Of a stretch of DNA of 64,000 bases, positions 35,989 to 47,088 are shown piece after piece. This DNA comes from Hybos culiciformis (taxonomy: Eukaryota; Arthropoda; Insecta; Diptera; Hybotidae). How positions within the stretch are numbered: position 1 is the stretch's first letter; each line of letters begins with the position of its first letter. The stretch spans positions 62,001 through 126,000 of the forward strand of contig CAXFZM010000140.1 of assembly GCA_964007475.1 (NCBI GenBank), read 5' to 3'. The notes under the pieces are model-generated. The model worked only from the letters and a program-made list of their open reading frames with translations, did not search any database and was not told where the DNA came from. The position numbers were made by a program, and so were the translations under genes.

Positions 35989-36576
35989 TGTGGGCTGTGT
36001 TATGTTGTTGGAACTTAGGGTTGTACCTGTTGATTTTTTGTTGAAGTGAAAAATGAAACTCACCACTGATTTCTTTTTTCACAGAATAATCACAAATTTA
36101 TTAATTCTTTCTTTTTCACTTATTTTAATTTAGTTTTGTTTTTAACCTTAATTTAAGTAATTTCTTAATTTTATTTTAGTTTTAATTTTGTTCAAGAAAT
36201 ATTTTTATTTTAAAACATTTATTTTTGTTCACATAAATTTGTTTTCTAAATTTTATTAATTCATTGTAATTAATAATTTCATTGAAAATTATTTTACTTT
36301 TTCTTTTTCTTAAAATAAAAATTCTTTTGAATTTTTAATTACTTTTTATTAATTTTTTATTTCTTCTTTTTTTTTTTACGACTTGTGACGTGAACGAAAT
36401 CCGGATTCAGAAGAGGGAAGTTTTTTTATATTTTTTTTTTTGACGTTCTTGTGTGGCGTGTCAAGTGAACACTCTGCCAGCTTCGTTAACAACTGCGCAG
36501 CTATTGACTGTGCGTTGTTAGCTTGGCTGAGGTTTACTTGACACGGCCGGAGGTAACTTGTAGTGTTGCCACTACA
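35989..36576 (-). repeat. A2 LTR (5' LTR in coding direction)
   Basis: 588 bp, paired with 21956-22556; TG...CA ends. The right end abuts AGCC of the A-outer integrase. Confidence 0.94.
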
Positions 36577-38700
36577 AGCCTTAGTCCAAAGATTGAGGTC
36601 AGTGTTTATTTTAGGCCAGAAATATCGTGCCATTATTAGCTTTCTGGTTGCACGAGTTCCTGGATGGGAAACATTGTGCAATTGAAGGAAAACTGAACGT
36701 CTTAGCGAAGAGGGAATGTATGGCCGAAAATTGCCTGTTGAGGTTTCGCAGAAAATTGAGGTATCGGGTAAATTGATTTTTTCTAATTTTCTAGTTTTAG
36801 AAGGAGAGGTTTCCTGAAGTAAACTTTTAAGTTCGGGGTCGTCTTCTTGTAGTTTGGCAATTTTTTGTAAGTCGTATTGAATAATGTTTTCTGAATTAAC
36901 TTCTTCAATGCGGGAAAGGCTATCGGCAACTACATTACTAGCGCCTGAAATATGTTGAATGTCAGTAGAGAATTGTGAAATGAAATCTAAGTGACGTGTT
37001 TGTCGAGGGTTGCGCTCGGTTTTAGAAGCAATTGCATTGAGAAGTGGTTTGTGATCTGTGTAGATCGTAAAGTTTCTACCTTCTATGGCATAACGAAAGT
37101 GTTTTAATGCGGCATAAATTACTGAGAGTTCACGGTCAAAAGCAGAATGTTTCTTCTCGGCAGGTGAAAACTTGGGTGAGAAAAATGCTAATGGCTGCCA
37201 AGGATCGCAAGTGTACTGTTGGAGAACAGCACCCATTGCTATCTCGGAAGCATCAGTGGCGATGCTGAACTTAGCGTTATCAGCAGGAAAAACTAATAGC
37301 GTTGCGTAGGCTTTCTTCGAATCTTCAAAAGGTTTGTTAAGTGAATCGGACCATGTGAAATCTTTCTTTTTGGATTTTGATTTGCCAAAAAGAGTAAGAT
37401 GTTCATAAATTGGTGCGACTGTTGTTGCGATGTTAGGAATGAAACGATGGTAAAAGTTTATCATTCCTAAGAAACGTTGTGTAGATTTGATTGAATTTGG
37501 AATTGGAAAATCTAAAATGGTTTGAACTCTATCTTTTGAAGGTAAAATGCCATCTTTAGTGACAGAGTGACCTAAAAATTTTAAGTGATCGACGCCGAAA
37601 ACACATTTAGCTAAGTTAACAGTTATGCCGTACTCTTGTAGGCGTGAAAACAATAGTCTAAGTTGTTTCGCGTGGGTACTTGAATCTTTAGAGGCTACTA
37701 AAATGTCATCTACGTAAACGAAAGAGAAATCTAAACCTTCACAAACTTCGTTGATGAAACGTTGAAATGTTTGTGCGGCGTTGCGAAGACCAAAAGTCAT
37801 GCGTTTGAATTCAAACAAGCCCATCGGTGTAGTCACTGCCGTTTTGAAAATGTCCTCTTTCGGTACTGGTATTAAATGGAATGCACGGACTAAATCGATT
37901 TTTGAAAAGATTTTGCATCCATTTAGGTTGGTAGCGAAATTTTGGAGATGTGGGATTGGATACCGATCTGGTATTGTAACCGCATTTAGTTGACGGTAAT
38001 CGCCGCATGGTCTCCAGTCGCGGCTGTCCTTTTTCTTCACCATATGGAGAGGTGACGAAACAGGTGAGGATGAAGGTTCGCAGATATCTAGTTCGTTCAT
38101 GAGTTCAAATTCGTGTTTGGCTGCTTTAAGACGATTTACGTCTAATCGTTGAGCGCGACAAACGGTAAGTTGACCATTTGTATTGATGTGATGCACCACG
38201 TTGTGCAAAACTGGTTTAAAATAATTAGGGGCTTCTATAATTGATGGAAATTCCTTAATTATTGGAGAAAAAATATTTTCGACTAATAAAATTTTGGGTG
38301 TAGGAGTTTCTATATTTAAACTTAAGGTGTTTACTTTAAGATCAGTTAGGGGATCGATTAACCTTTTGTTTTTTATATCAACTATAAGACCGAATTTGTT
38401 TAGAAAATCAGCACCTAATATTGGCCTATCTATACTAGCTATAATGAATTGATGAATAAGGTCTCTTCTAAGTCCTAAGTTCAAATTTAGCATTTTGCAT
38501 CCAAAAGTTTTGATGTTAGAACCATTAGCTGCGGAGAGAACTAAGCTATTTGGAATTACATTTGTGTTTTTCGCTGGTATGACAGAAAGGTCTGCACCTG
38601 TATCTATTAGAAATTTTATGTTGTTAATTTTGTCGTTGATGATTAAGCGACAAGTGTTTGTGCCACCGTCACTGCTGGTCGCTACAGCAGGTTGGCGTTC
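36577..38700 (-). pseudogene. pol: A-outer protease, RT, RNase H and start of integrase
   Basis: From 38493 the frame is open to the A2 insertion at 36576 (about 640 pol codons). It contains the protease end ([13 protein letters not shown]), RT with [13 protein letters not shown], RNase H with [15 protein letters not shown] and [10 protein letters not shown], and the integrase zinc region ([13 protein letters not shown]). Upstream of 38493 the protease active-site segment reads in the same way as A2. Relative to A2 it has a 6-nt in-frame deletion near 37303 and keeps the Gln codon that is a stop in A2. The integrase continues at 21955. Confidence 0.92.
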
Positions 38701-39737
38701 TAGTTTGGGGACTGTTGGTCCGGGTTACCACAAGTGCATTTCTTCGCATCTTTGCCAAATTTACGATGGTACCAACAAGCACGATTTGGATTAGAATTTG
38801 AAGAAGATCTGTCTCTATTAAAATTTTGATTTGAATTTGTATTGCGGTTTGCACTTGAATTGGAATTTGAGTTCGAATTTGTATTTGAATCTGAAGAGTT
38901 GCGAGATTTTGATCTACTTTGATGTTGTGACGAATTCGACCGATTTCTGTTTTGTCTAGAGCTATTAAAATTTTTGAATTTTATGTCTATTTGTTCTATA
39001 ATTTTTTCGAGTCTAGATAGTCTGTGTCCGACTTCAGAGTTTGGATTCGATACTTGAAAAAGAGAAGAAGTTTGTTGAGCTTCAAAAATTTTGTCGGCAA
39101 TGATAGCTAATTGCTCTAGGGTTTTGTCTTCAACCGAAATGATTCCGATTTTTACTACCTGAGGGAGTTTACGTAGCCAAAAGGTTTTTATCACTTCCTC
39201 GCTAAAAGAATTGCTACTTGCCAGTTGACCTATGGATCGCAAAACTTCTGATGGTTTTTGATCTCCTGAGTTTTAGTTATCAAATAAGGTCTCTAAACGT
39301 TTTATGTCTGACAGTGCATTTTGATCTATTAGTGCATTTTTAAGTTGAGTGTATTTATTAGCTTGAGGAGGGTTGGTTAGAATATCGATGACTGATTCGC
39401 ATGCTTCAGGTGGTAATGAAGCTACTGTCAGTGAGTATTTGGTAATGTCGTTGATGATTCGGTTTTGGCTCTTTGAGTCCAAAATTGTGGCAATCGAATG
39501 TTTACAGCACTAATCTTATTATTTGTATTTTGATTTTGATTCGCGTTATAATTTTGATTATTTTGAGTATTTTGACTAGTACTGGGAATGTTATTATTGG
39601 GAATGTTAATTTCCTGCTCTTGGTTGGGAGGGTCGTCGTGAATAATTTCTTCTTCATTATCATTTATTGCGTTTATATTTTCTGAAGCGTTGTGAGAATT
39701 CTCACGCTTTGAAGTATTGAGAAAACCAAACTCATTT
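38700..39737 (-). pseudogene. gag: A-outer gag, disabled
   Basis: Homologue of the A2 gag. The start codon equivalent is lost near 39735, there is a deletion near 39467 (the segment coding WTQRAKTWF in A2 is partly missing), and a TAA at 39273-39275 replaces a CAA present in A2. The remaining frames (39482-39273 and 39242-38700) keep the capsid-like and C-terminal zinc motif ([13 protein letters not shown]). Confidence 0.9.
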
Positions 39738-41181
39738 TAAAGTGTTGTGCAAGAATGCTCTTTTGAGAAAAAAAATTTTTCGAGTTAGTTTGAGTAAATT
39801 ATGATTATAAATTGTTTCTTTAGTGAAGAAGAAAGAAAAAAAAAATTTTTTTTTTTTTTTTGTTATAATAATAAAAAAATTTTCAAAATAAAGTTCGATT
39901 AAAATTGTAGCGAAGCAAAATAAATTCGAAAGAATTCTCGAATGGAATAATTAACAGTTTTTTTTTCTTTTTACAAATATAGTACCCTGTATGATATTCT
40001 GATTGCTTAGTATTTAAAACAATTTTATTTAAAATTTCCAAAAAAAAAATATATATTTTTGTTGAACATATAGATCCGGTTTTAAGAGCAAGTTAATACA
40101 CTAATTTTGTGGTTTCTAAAAAAATAAAATATTAGTAATCAAAAAAATGTTTGTTCCAATTTAAAAAAAAATTTTGTTTAAATATCTCAATATTTACTTT
40201 ATGTCGTTTGTAACAGGTTGTTATGAAAATTTTTTTTTTTTTTTTTTTTTTTTAAATATTTTTGGTATTTATTACAAAAAAATATTAATTGGATTGATCA
40301 AAATGAAAAAAAAAAATTTTTTGGCGTTTGTTACGTTTCGTAATACACTCAACATAAATTTATGTAATATATGCTTATGTAAATTAATTTAAAAAAAATT
40401 TTTATCTTAGTATTATGTTTTATGTATTCAAAAAAAATGTTTTATTTATTTATTTGCGTATACAAAATTTCTAATGATATAAATTAATATTATTGTAATA
40501 ATTTATTTTATTTTGAAATAAATTTTTGTATTTATTTACTTACAAAAAAAATAATAATTTGATTGTGGGCAAAAATAAAGTTTGAAATTTTTTATTCTAA
40601 AGTTAAATTTAATTGTGCGAAAGGAACAAATTTTGTATTTAATATTACAATATGAATTTTAAAATGTAAAAAAATTTTTGAAATAAATTATAAAAATATT
40701 AATTTTGATATTAAAGATAATATTAAGAATAAAAAAAATAATTAATTTTTATGTTTATGTTTCTTTATTTTTTTTTTCTTAAAATTTTGACAGCTGCTTG
40801 TTGTGGTGTGCACGACAATTTGTTGAATAATAAATATTAGGAAATTGTACAGCTTACCGATTTGTTGTTTTTTACCAAGTGATGTATTGCACTGCTACGA
40901 TCTTCTACAATTGTCTGTTTGTTGTTTCTCTTTTCTTGTACAGACTTTTTTTTTTCACTGTTTGCACTTGTTTGCAGAAAAATTTTTTTTTATTAAGTAT
41001 TTATTTTCTTTTATAGTGTTAGAAAAAAATGTGTGTTTGTTAAATTTTATATAAATTTTTTTTTTTTAAAGTTATTTTCTAGGTCATTTTATTGTTGATG
41101 AAAAAATTTAAGTGTTTGATTTAATCAAAGAAGAAAAAAAATGTGATTTTTTGTGTTCGTTTTTATACCAATGATTTGGTA
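39738..41181 (-). other. A-outer leader
   Basis: Non-coding A+T-rich leader between the primer binding site and gag. It contains the uninterrupted target sites of Harbinger (near 40475) and of the foldback-like insertion (near 40945). About 210 bp at 40617-40825 are absent from A2. Confidence 0.85.
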
Positions 41182-41194
41182 GTCGGGGTCACCA
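41182..41194 (-). promoter_or_regulatory. A-outer primer binding site
   Basis: Minus-strand TGGTGACCCCGAC, 2 nt from the LTR, as in A2. Confidence 0.8.
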
Positions 41195-41196
41195 GT

Positions 41197-41826
41197 TGTG
41201 GGGGTTTGTTATGTATATGTGTGTTGTTGTGTTGGAACTTTGGAACTTTGGATTGTACCTGTTGATTCGTTGAAGTGAAAAATGAAACTCCCACCGGTTC
41301 CTTTTTTCACAGAATATTCACAATTTTATTAATTTTTTAATTTACACTTATTTTATTTTCAAAAATAGTTTTTAATCTTAATTTAAATAATTTCTTAATT
41401 TTTAATTAGCTTTTATTTTTCTAAAAATATTTTTATTATTTTGTTCTAAAAATATTTTATTATTTTTATTTTAAAACTTTTAATTTTGTTCACATAAAAT
41501 TGTTTTCTAAAATTTATTAATTTATTGTAATTAATAATTTCATTGAACTTAAATTATTTTTGCTTTTTCTTTACAATAAAAATTCTTTTGAATTTTTAAT
41601 TACTTTTTATTAATTTTTTATTTCTTCTTTTTTTTTTTTTTACGACTTGTGTCGTGAACGAAATCCAGATTCAGAAGAGGGAAGTTTCTTTTATTTTTTT
41701 GACGTTCTTAATTTTTTTTTGTGTGGCGTGTCAAGTGAACATTCTGCCAGCTATTGACTGTGCGTTGTTAGCTTGGCTGAGGTTTACTTGACACGGCCGG
41801 AGGTAACTTGTAGTGTTGCCACTACA
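41197..41826 (-). repeat. A-outer LTR (5' LTR in coding direction)
   Basis: 630 bp, paired with 1537-2175 and followed by GGAA (41827-41830), the duplicate of 1533-1536. Confidence 0.95.
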
Positions 41827-41830
41827 GGAA

Positions 41831-42368
41831 CAGATGCAGTAAGATTTGTTGTCAGCAGAAGGTTTTGTATACCCAGAGGAAGCGTCAAGAAATATTAAAC
41901 CTTCCTAAAAATAGCAGAAGCTTTGGAGCTTCGCTAAAAGTGTAAAACGAAACTTTTTTCGCCTTCATCTTTTCCTCCACTTGTAGGTGGTGACCGGATC
42001 ACATCAGATTCGGTTCAGAAGGCTAATTTGTTTGTTAAACTTTTTAGTCAAAATTCAACACTCGCAGCTTCAGCTCAAGATCCACCTGTCATGCCACCAA
42101 TAAACTCTTATTTTGAAAAAGTTTACTTTAGGCAACGTGCTGTTTTAAAAGCTCTAAAAAATCTGAATCTGAAAAAGTCGACTTGCCCTGTGGTCCTAAA
42201 ACATACTGCCTCTGTTCTAGCTAAACCTCTGCGCAGCCTTTTCTATCTCTCATATTCACTTGGCATTTAGCCCACCAAGTAGAAAGTTGTGCATGTTCAG
42301 CCAATTCCAAAAAAAGGCGATAAATGCGATCCCTCTTACTACAGGCCCATTGCGATTACTTCTATCCA
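41831..42368 (+). pseudogene. LINE-F middle segment: start of reverse transcriptase
   Basis: It continues LINE-F after the A-outer insertion. A frame at 42028-42270 (KANLFVKLFSQNSTLA, LKALKNLNLKKSTCP) and at 42289-42368 (VQPIPKKGDKCDPSYYRPIAITSI) gives the RT N-terminal region. Stops near 41845, 41900 and 42268 break it. It is interrupted at 42368; the RT resumes at 43847 with a repeated CTTCTATCCA. Confidence 0.85.
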
Positions 42369-43846
42369 TGGTAGAACAAAATTAATTTCAGTTTTCTTAA
42401 TGTGTTTCACCTTTCAACCACATGCGGCGTTCTTGTTTGTTAACGTTTTGTTTTATTGTCAACCGAGCCGGCTGAGCTTTTTTTCTTATTTATTATTTTC
42501 CCGCAATTTTCAAATCCCGGGATCCCGGGACAAAATTTTTCATATTCCCGGGATCCCGGAATCCCGGAATTTTTATAAGCACAAATTAAAAAAAAAATTA
42601 TCTCATAAAATATTGCCGTGGTTTCGACCCACTTCAACTTGACATGATGGGGTTACCTAAGTTGATATTTTATATAAAAACAAAGAAAAATACAGCATTA
42701 TAAAAAATTAGTTAACAACTTGAAATTTGCTTTCTAATCCTCAAACTTCGATTTTTTTAAACAAATTTTAATTCTACATATATTGAACTGCACATATTTA
42801 TTTTTTAAATTCTTTATACCGACTTCATTTCGTTTCCACAAACTTAGAAAGTCAAAATTGACCCACTTCCCGATATCCAATCGTGTTGAAATTTTGCACA
42901 TCGCTTTGTCGTCGATGACAATGCACTTTGGCATCGACACATTCAGACACACACACACACACATCTTCACCGCACTTTCCACAAACTTACAAAGTTAAAA
43001 ATGACCCACTTTCCGGTATCCAATCGAGCTGAAATTTACTTTAGCATTACACACACGCTTCACTACCTGGTCTCCAAACTTAGTAAGTCAAAATAGATCC
43101 AATTTCCGGTATGCAATCGAAGCAAAATTTTGCACATCACTTAGTCGTCGATAACAATATAGTTTGGCATCACAGACTCACCCACACACACAGGGCTGGC
43201 CTTCTATGTTAAGAGGCCAGGGTACAAATATTTTCTTGGGGGCCTCTAATTTTTTTAAATATAACAGAATAAAAGTATACTATTCAAATTAGGTAATATT
43301 TTTTATTTAAAAAGACGATAAAAAATAGTTCAACAAAAAAAAAACATAACATAAAAACAATACAAGTATAAACTTAAATATTTTTAATATGAGCCTTTTT
43401 TGTTGCCATATCATTAATTAACATTGAAAAATCACAATTTTTTAGAATAACTAATAATATGTTGGAAAAAATTTCGTCATAATTGTTATTTATATTATAT
43501 TGCAAAAATTAATTTGAAATTTATTAAAAAAAAACTATAAACTGGATTTTTGAAAAACAATTTTAAATGAAGTTAAATTTTGAACTTGTTTTAGAAAACA
43601 GACTAAATAATTATAAAAGTTTATTATAAATTATTATTATAAAAAAATTTGCTATAAAAATAAATTTATCTTTTATTCATAATCTTCTTTTTTTCCTGCA
43701 AATTTGAATTTTACAAATTTTATTTGAAATATTAGAAATAAACTGCCACCTACAAAAATTTTATTTTTTTAGTTCACCTTCCCTCCACAAATCCACCAGG
43801 CGCTGTAGTAGATCTTTTCAGTGGGCCCTGTATTATTATATCTATG
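42369..43846. mobile_element. Composite insertion in LINE-F reverse transcriptase
   Basis: CTTCTATCCA occurs at 42359-42368 and 43847-43856, and the RT frame is continuous if one copy is removed, so this is an insertion with an 8-10-bp duplication. Inside are a CCCGGGATCCCGG-type repeated motif (about 42516-42570), about three degenerate ~110-140-bp repeat units with CA microsatellites (42836-43190), and a GGGGCC-rich hAT-like end (CAGGGCTGGCC at about 43191, inverted CAGGGCCCACTG near 43834). No terminal inverted repeat of the whole insert is evident. Confidence 0.7.
42836..43190. repeat. Degenerate tandem repeat with CA microsatellites
   Basis: Three units start near 42836, 42979 and 43074 with ACAAACTTA..AAAGT, GACCCACTT, CGGTATCCAATCG and GAAATTTTGCACATC blocks. 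Two units carry the GTCGTCGATGACAAT-like block. Each unit ends near an ACACACAC tract. Confidence 0.75.
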
Positions 43847-45153
43847 CTTCTATCCAAAGTATCCTTATTAACAATAAAGTCAAAAATACCTTGAATGCAC
43901 CAAATTGCTAAGTGACCAGCAATATGGTTTTCGTACGAATAGATCGACTGCTGACCTGATGACATATCTATCCCACAAGCTCAACGCCAGTCTTCACAAT
44001 TCCGGTGTGGCTTGTGTTGTTGCTTTGGATATAGCTTAGGCTTTTGATCGAGTGTGGCCATGATTTCTAAAGTCAAATTAATGGGTCTTGGATCTGCCTT
44101 TGTCAATTGGATCAGCAATTTTTTGTCTGGCCGTTCTATTCGTGCCGTTGTGGATGAGTACCAGTCACAAGTTTACAATATCAACTCCGTTGGACCCCAA
44201 GGGCGTGTTCTCTCCCCAACCCTCTTTTTAATTTTCATTAATGATTTTCTGAAATCAACACTCAACCCCATCAACAGCTTCGCCGATGACAGTAACTTGG
44301 TAGCATGCTATGATTTTATTAATAGGAAATCAGCTGTTACTACTAAACGTAATTTTTTGCAAAGTAGCATAAATTACGACCTTTCCAAAATTTCACAATG
44401 GGGTCTTCTCAACAAAGTTCAGTTTAACACTTGTAAAACGCAATGCTGCCATATTTCTAGAAAGCATTCAGCTTTCGAACCCCAACTTCAAGGCGAAAGA
44501 ATTGGTAAAACTGAGAACCTTTAGTCTCGAAAATAACTTCCGATCTAAGTTGGAAAGTCCATATCTTCGAAACTGCAAAAACGCAGCGAAATGTCTTGGT
44601 TTTCTAAAAAGATGTAAACAATACTTTCCCCCCTCTGATCTCTTATATATTTACAAATCAGAGAAGGGCTATTAAATTGGTCGATAATCACCAAACCACC
44701 AGCTCATTAACATCACTCAATCACCGTCCTAATGTACTTTCCATTTTCTATAAATACCTTGTTGGAACGGATGCGTGTTCCCTGGAAGTAAAGGCCCTAC
44801 TTCCTCCACTTCAAGTATTTTCACGTCAAACACGTACCGCTTCAACGTCACACCCATATTTCGTCGAAATTCCCAGATGTGATAGTACGAGCTTCGGAGA
44901 TTCGTTTTCAATTCGCACCTCGAGAATATGGAATGCTCTCCCATCAAAACTGTTCCCGACAGCTGGTGGACGCTTAATCTACGACTTGCGCCGCTTTAAG
45001 AAGAGTTTAAATGATTACCTACTAACTGTCCCACTTTTTAATCCCGTCTAAACTTCCTGTCCTCATTACCAAATCCATACTTCTTTTAGTATAAAAGGTA
45101 TCCCACCTAGTGATTTGGTAACTTTAATAAAAAAAAAAAAAAAAAAAAAAAAA
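43847..45153 (+). pseudogene. LINE-F 3' segment: reverse transcriptase palm, thumb and tail
   Basis: RT motifs follow in order: SDQQYGFR and RSTADLMTYLSHKLN (about 43905-43995), a DIAxAFDRV block with a TAG in it near 44036, then a 156-codon frame at 44054-44524 with GPQGRVLSPTLFLIFINDF and the catalytic FADDS. The tail frame 44677-45051 has FSIRTSRIWNALPSKLFP and a RRFKKSLNDYLL end. The copy ends with a 25-A run at 45129-45153. Several stops and frame changes make it inactive. Confidence 0.88.
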
Positions 45154-45239
45154 CTCCCCCGGCTCGTTCATTTTTACGTTTATTTTGTGCTATGCAATTA
45201 AAGTTGGGTATTTCTAGCAGCAGCTTTTTTTTCTGAATT

Positions 45240-47088
45240 TTTCACCAATTTAATTCAAACCTGGAAAAAGCAACCAAAGACGATAGTCACTTGATTTTGT
45301 TCATCTTGTTTAATGTGAATCAGTTTCCCAACTGCACCATTCGCTAATCCGTCACTGTCTTTGTTTTCCAAGTTCACTTTTATGGCTGAATACTGACTGA
45401 TATATCTAGACTCGGTTCTTTGCATTGTTGTTAAATGTTAATATTGTAGTTGATCGGCAGGGCATAAAAGGTGCTTCAAATCGGGATTTTTGAGGTTTGT
45501 TTGCAATAACTTTTTTATAACATGTGAACGTATGCTTATGAGTTTGTAGTTTAATGAAGCCAGATGCTTCAGATTCTGAAACCGAGATCTAACTGTCAAT
45601 AAATGTTTTGGTTTCATTGTCGTTATCAGCAAATAAATTACTAGGAGCGTTTTCAAGCCGTAGTAGAATATGAGCATGTTGGCTTCCACGGCTCTGAAAT
45701 TCAATACGTTTGAAATAATCATGCACTCGATGTTGACCAAACACGCTGAACTTTTTAGATTGCAGAATGATTATTAAAACATTAACCAATTTGTTGAAAT
45801 AAATAGAACACGTAACCGCATCTTCATTTATAAGTTTACTTTTTTCTATATGATGTAAAAGCGGTCCATCTTCATCAGATATTTCAGATCCAAGTGTTCT
45901 TTAATTTATATATAATTTTGAGTAAATTAGTCCAACCAATTTCATTAGAACTTATAGTTAAAAACGCTGTGGGTTTCTTTCTGTGGAATTATGGCGAAAA
46001 GATCTCACTTTCGTTCTGCCCAGTACCAATTAGAATTCGAGATACAACGTAAGAAAGCAAGATTACTTTCTATGGAATTGTGTATATATTGAATTTGTTG
46101 TTTGGTCACATTAGCATTCGAGGCAATGTTCTTAAATGCGAAAGTTAAAGAACCTCTAACTCTAATCCTCATAATTTTCATGGCCATATATAAAAAATGA
46201 TATGGAGTAGATCCGCGTCTATCTACACATCTTAATTCACTCGAAGCCATCATGAAAGGTGTTATTGTCGTAGCTTTCTAAATTGACCACCATAAATTGT
46301 AGGAGAAGACAGTTCTTCTGCATATTCATCAAACAGCAATGTTTTTGGTATATTATGGTATCCTGGTTGGATAAGTAAAAATTTTTCATCATTCCACAAT
46401 AAAGTGTGTTGCATGGCAGTGAGACTCTCTTGTATTGATATATCTTCACTAACTTTATCCATATCAACCTGTTCAATCTCTTGATTATCATTAAAGAAAG
46501 CATGATCTACAGTAATTTCATACATCATATAAAGAGGTGTATCAATTAAATATTGTAACCACTTTTTTATTTGGAGGCTCTTCAGCCGGACAATTCTTGG
46601 TAATTGATGTCACAATTATTGAGCATTTAGTGCTTAATTTGTGACTATTAGTGCCCGCTTGGTTTTTGAGGAATTTGTGCTCGCTTGGTTTTTGAGAAAA
46701 TTTATTTTTCGAATTTCGAACATGGGTCAAGGGGTCTCTCTGGCCTGATTCGAATTTCGAAAAAATAATGATGCTATCATTTAGCGCTTAATTTGTGCCT
46801 ATTTGTGCTACAAAAACTAGAATTTGTGCTCTTCAAAATTATGTGAAAACAATTTTTTATAGTTCTTTTGTTGACCAAGTCGTGTAAACAAGACGATTTA
46901 TGAATTTTTTTTCGTTTGATGTGAACTTGAATACAAAAGTCATCATCAATATTTCGAGGTAATTGGTTGACCATTTCGGTGACAGACACAGGTACGTTAA
47001 TTATCTGTCCATAAACACCATGCTGCCCCTGCATGAAAGGCATTTGAAGAGAAAGGAGTCTTTCAGAAACTAAGTCTAGCGAAGGCAA
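45240..47088 (-). pseudogene. Helentron/Helitron Rep-helicase remnant
   Basis: Minus-strand frames in order: 47088-46777 with MPFMQGQHGVYGQIINVP and LPRNIDDDFCIQVHIKRKK (Helitron N-terminal region); 46528-46262 with AMQHTLLWNDEKFLLIQPG; 46253-46005 with AMKIMRIRVRG and FLRCISNSNWYWAERK; 45789-45589 with DYFKRIEFQSRGSQHAHILL, holding the His-x-His of the HUH nuclease; and 45420-45240 with VNLENKDSDGLANGAVGKLI, the C-terminal part of a Pif1-type helicase. Most of the helicase is missing and frames are broken repeatedly. The endonuclease end is probably 1-557. Confidence 0.85.

Larger units (their letters stand above)
21956..36576 (-). mobile_element. Ty3/Gypsy retrotransposon copy A2
   Basis: LTRs at 21956-22556 and 35989-36576 have TG...CA ends and flanking AGCC duplications (21952-21955, 36577-36580). 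It is inserted in the integrase of A-outer, a relative with a distinguishable LTR subtype. Its own coding set is nearly complete: gag at 26941-25871 and pol from about 25870 to 22869 with one nonsense change and two small deletions. Its leader is expanded by a Harbinger transposon and a foldback-like insertion. Confidence 0.94.
1537..41826 (-). mobile_element. Ty3/Gypsy retrotransposon copy A-outer, expanded by nested insertions
   Basis: LTRs at 1537-2175 and 41197-41826 share sequence throughout, start TGTG and end CTACA on the plus strand, and are flanked by the 4-bp duplication GGAA (1533-1536 and 41827-41830). Coding direction is minus. Its own internal parts are 41196-39738 (leader), 39737-38700 (gag), 38700-36577 and 21955-21325 (pol), 15729-15255 and 2256-2176 (pol end and 3' region). 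The gaps are filled by A2, LINE-C and element B. The gag zinc motif and the integrase style resemble the CsRn1-like branch of Ty3/Gypsy, which is an inference. Confidence 0.93.

Noticed and set aside
43774..43965. Minus-strand 63-codon frame
   Set aside because: Mostly antisense to the LINE-F reverse transcriptase block at 43847 onward.
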